Positions 5,409-6,422 of a DNA stretch of 6,422 bases are shown in pieces. The stretch spans positions 1-6,422 of the forward strand of contig JAAZKL010000007.1 in the NCBI GenBank assembly GCA_012799845.1, read 5' to 3'. Each line of letters starts with the position of its first letter. Position 1 is the stretch's first letter. Made by a program: the position numbers and the translations under genes. This DNA comes from Clostridiaceae bacterium (lineage in GTDB: Bacteria > Bacillota > Clostridia > Acetivibrionales > DTU013). The notes beneath the pieces are model-generated. The model ran no database searches and was not told the origin of the DNA. It worked only from the letters and a program-made list of their open reading frames with translations.

Positions 5409-6332
5409 CTACTGCAAACACAGAAGCTCATTGAATATAACCGAGTACATCGAGCCCTTACTCTCTGTCAGTTCAAAGCCTCTCCTGCAAAGCCCTGAAC
5501 ACCCTGATACCGTTACGTTATATATGTTTTCACATATCTGTCGGTACTTCATCCCGCATAAAACACGTAGAACATATGCTGTGAACGACCTGTACTCTCT
5601 TTGCCTTCTGTCTGTGCTGATTATACTCTCGACCGACTTTTTCAGCTTCATGGCAATATATGCAATAACCTTCGCCGGTTTCATGTCCCTGATAATGACC
5701 TTCCTGCCACTGTCGTATTCATTCTTCGTGTTGAAGATCTCTTCACAGGGATCATCCGGATCAACAACTTCCATCTCACTTCTCCTTGATACAAATTCCT
5801 TGTACCTTCTTATGAAACTCTTCTTGTTCTTTATGCCGAAAATGCCCCGTATCAGGCTCTTATCTATCAGCTTGTGAGTGTCCTTCCTTAACCCCAGATA
5901 AATCCCATATGATGAATAGGGATACTCCTCTTCCCTTCCCCTGTATCCGCCGATATCCTTGGGGTTATTGTGTATGTATGCAGACAAGACAAGGCAGTAC
6001 CTGTCGCTATCCACTATCTTGCTTAGGTATCTCCCCTGGAACAGGTGGCCGTGCCTGTCGTATTTCCTGTTATAGTAAATGACGTATGCCGTATTTATAC
6101 TGTGCATCAGGCTTGAAATATCATAACCTCTCGGATCTATATGAATATGCACATGGTTGCTCATCAAGCAATATGCATAAACTACACACTTATATTTCCG
6201 GGAATATTTCCTTACAAGGTTCAGGTAATGGTCCATGTCGGCATCTTCCCTAAACAGCTCTACCTCCGATATGCTCCGGCACATAACATGGTACTGTGCC
6301 TCACTGTGCTTTTCTCTTGCCTTCCTGGGCAT
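5409..6332 (-). CDS. REP-associated tyrosine transposase (RAYT), Y1 HUH
   Basis: Single-strand DNA transposase/nickase of the IS200-like Y1 family, RAYT-type (307 residues). The start MPRKAREK is typical of RAYTs. The metal-binding HUH signature is SNHVHIHI (58-65, His60 and His62). The tyrosine-bearing helix and following motif are AYVIYYNRKY (82-91) and GHLFQGRY (95-102); the nucleophile is probably Tyr83, Tyr86 or Tyr87. AYIHNNPK follows at 118-125. Residues about 233-295, including STDRRQREYRSFTAYVLR, resemble the DnaA C-terminal helix-turn-helix region seen in some RAYTs. GTG at 6341 could start three codons earlier, but AAGGTGA (6338-6344) overlaps it and is well placed for the ATG at 6332. 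Arginine codons are often AGG, more than in glgA, hinting at a separate origin. The frame looks intact. No partner cargo gene and no IS ends are recognisable. Confidence 0.9.
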   Translation of the reverse strand: MPRKAREKHSEAQYHVMCRSISEVELFREDADMDHYLNLVRKYSRKYKCVVYAYCLMSNHVHIHIDPRGYDISSLMHSINTAYVIYYNRKYDRHGHLFQGRYLSKIVDSDRYCLVLSAYIHNNPKDIGGYRGREEEYPYSSYGIYLGLRKDTHKLIDKSLIRGIFGIKNKKSFIRRYKEFVSRRSEMEVVDPDDPCEEIFNTKNEYDSGRKVIIRDMKPAKVIAYIAMKLKKSVESIISTDRRQREYRSFTAYVLRVLCGMKYRQICENIYNVTVSGCSGLCRRGFELTESKGSMYSVIFNELLCLQ

Positions 6333-6337
6333 CAAAA

Positions 6338-6344
6338 TCACCTT
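6338..6344 (-). promoter_or_regulatory. Ribosome binding site of the transposase
   Basis: AAGGTGA on the minus strand, 5 nt before the ATG at 6332. Because it covers the upstream in-frame GTG at 6341, the ATG is the better start. Confidence 0.7.
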
Positions 6345-6373
6345 ACAGCATTTTGAGATCGCATTGCATTTTT

Positions 6374-6402
6374 ATTGTAACACAGAACACTTGTTCTGTA
6401 TA
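6374..6402 (-). promoter_or_regulatory. Promoter of the transposase gene
   Basis: On the minus strand TATACA (6397-6402, 4 of 6 to the -35 consensus) is followed after 17 nt by TACAAT (6374-6379, 5 of 6 to the -10). Transcription would start near 6367, giving a leader of about 35 nt. Confidence 0.55.
6382..6399. promoter_or_regulatory. LexA/SOS-box-like operator in the transposase promoter
   Basis: A perfect 8-bp dyad, ACAGAACA-CT-TGTTCTGT, fills the spacer and touches the -35. On the minus strand its core GAAC-AAGT-GTTC fits the inner part of the Bacillus LexA (DinR) consensus CGAACRNRYGTTYC at all 12 inner positions; only the two outermost bases differ. The position between -35 and -10 is classic for a repressor. 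Alternatively it is a hairpin recognised by the transposase itself. Confidence 0.55.
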
Positions 6403-6422
6403 TCATTTCCTTATTATTTCCC

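Noticed and set aside
5368..5877. Open frame of 169 codons on the plus strand, with hydrophobic stretches
   Set aside because: It mirrors the C-terminal part of the transposase gene; there is no clear ribosome site, and the apparent hydrophobicity comes from the complement of Lys/Arg-rich codons.

Overview
The window looks like a chromosomal segment from a Gram-positive anaerobe of the class Clostridia. I infer this from the moderate-to-low G+C, strong AGGAGG-type ribosome sites, sigma-A-like promoters, a clostridial-style glycogen synthase, and a LexA-like dyad that matches the Bacillus-type consensus rather than the E. coli type. I cannot name a genus. All five convincing genes lie on the minus strand, so they are read from right to left.

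Right to left, the first gene (5409-6332) is a REP-associated (RAYT-type) Y1 HUH transposase with a DnaA-like C-terminal region. Its promoter (6374-6402) carries a perfect 18-bp dyad, resembling a Gram-positive SOS box, in its -35/-10 spacer. A 350-bp gap (5057-5408) follows, with two small hairpins behind the transposase, an 11-bp tandem repeat, the glgA promoter (5205-5233) and a leader of about 140 nt containing a hairpin. Next is a two-gene unit: glgA (glycogen synthase, 3605-5056), whose stop codon overlaps by one base the start codon of nth (endonuclease III, 2925-3605). Translational coupling is therefore likely although the two functions are unrelated.

After a 227-bp gap with several hairpins comes a second operon with its own extended -10 promoter (2740-2768). 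It encodes a 506-residue DUF1538 membrane protein that begins with TTG and is clearly an internal duplication. This overlaps by 8 nt a 236-residue protein made of two PII-like halves (474-1184). Two back-to-back intrinsic terminators (349-417) end the operon. The pair looks like a membrane transporter or channel with a dedicated PII-type sensor, by analogy with AmtB-GlnK. Its substrate and ligand are unknown, and it is the best candidate here for an undescribed system.

The left 348 bases contain no gene I can support. They hold two directly repeated 24-nt units with the core GGGACAGTTCTTC, which resemble REP-type or transposase-associated repeats. The 11-base core GGGACAGTTCT also occurs on the minus strand inside nth and near the 3' end of glgA.
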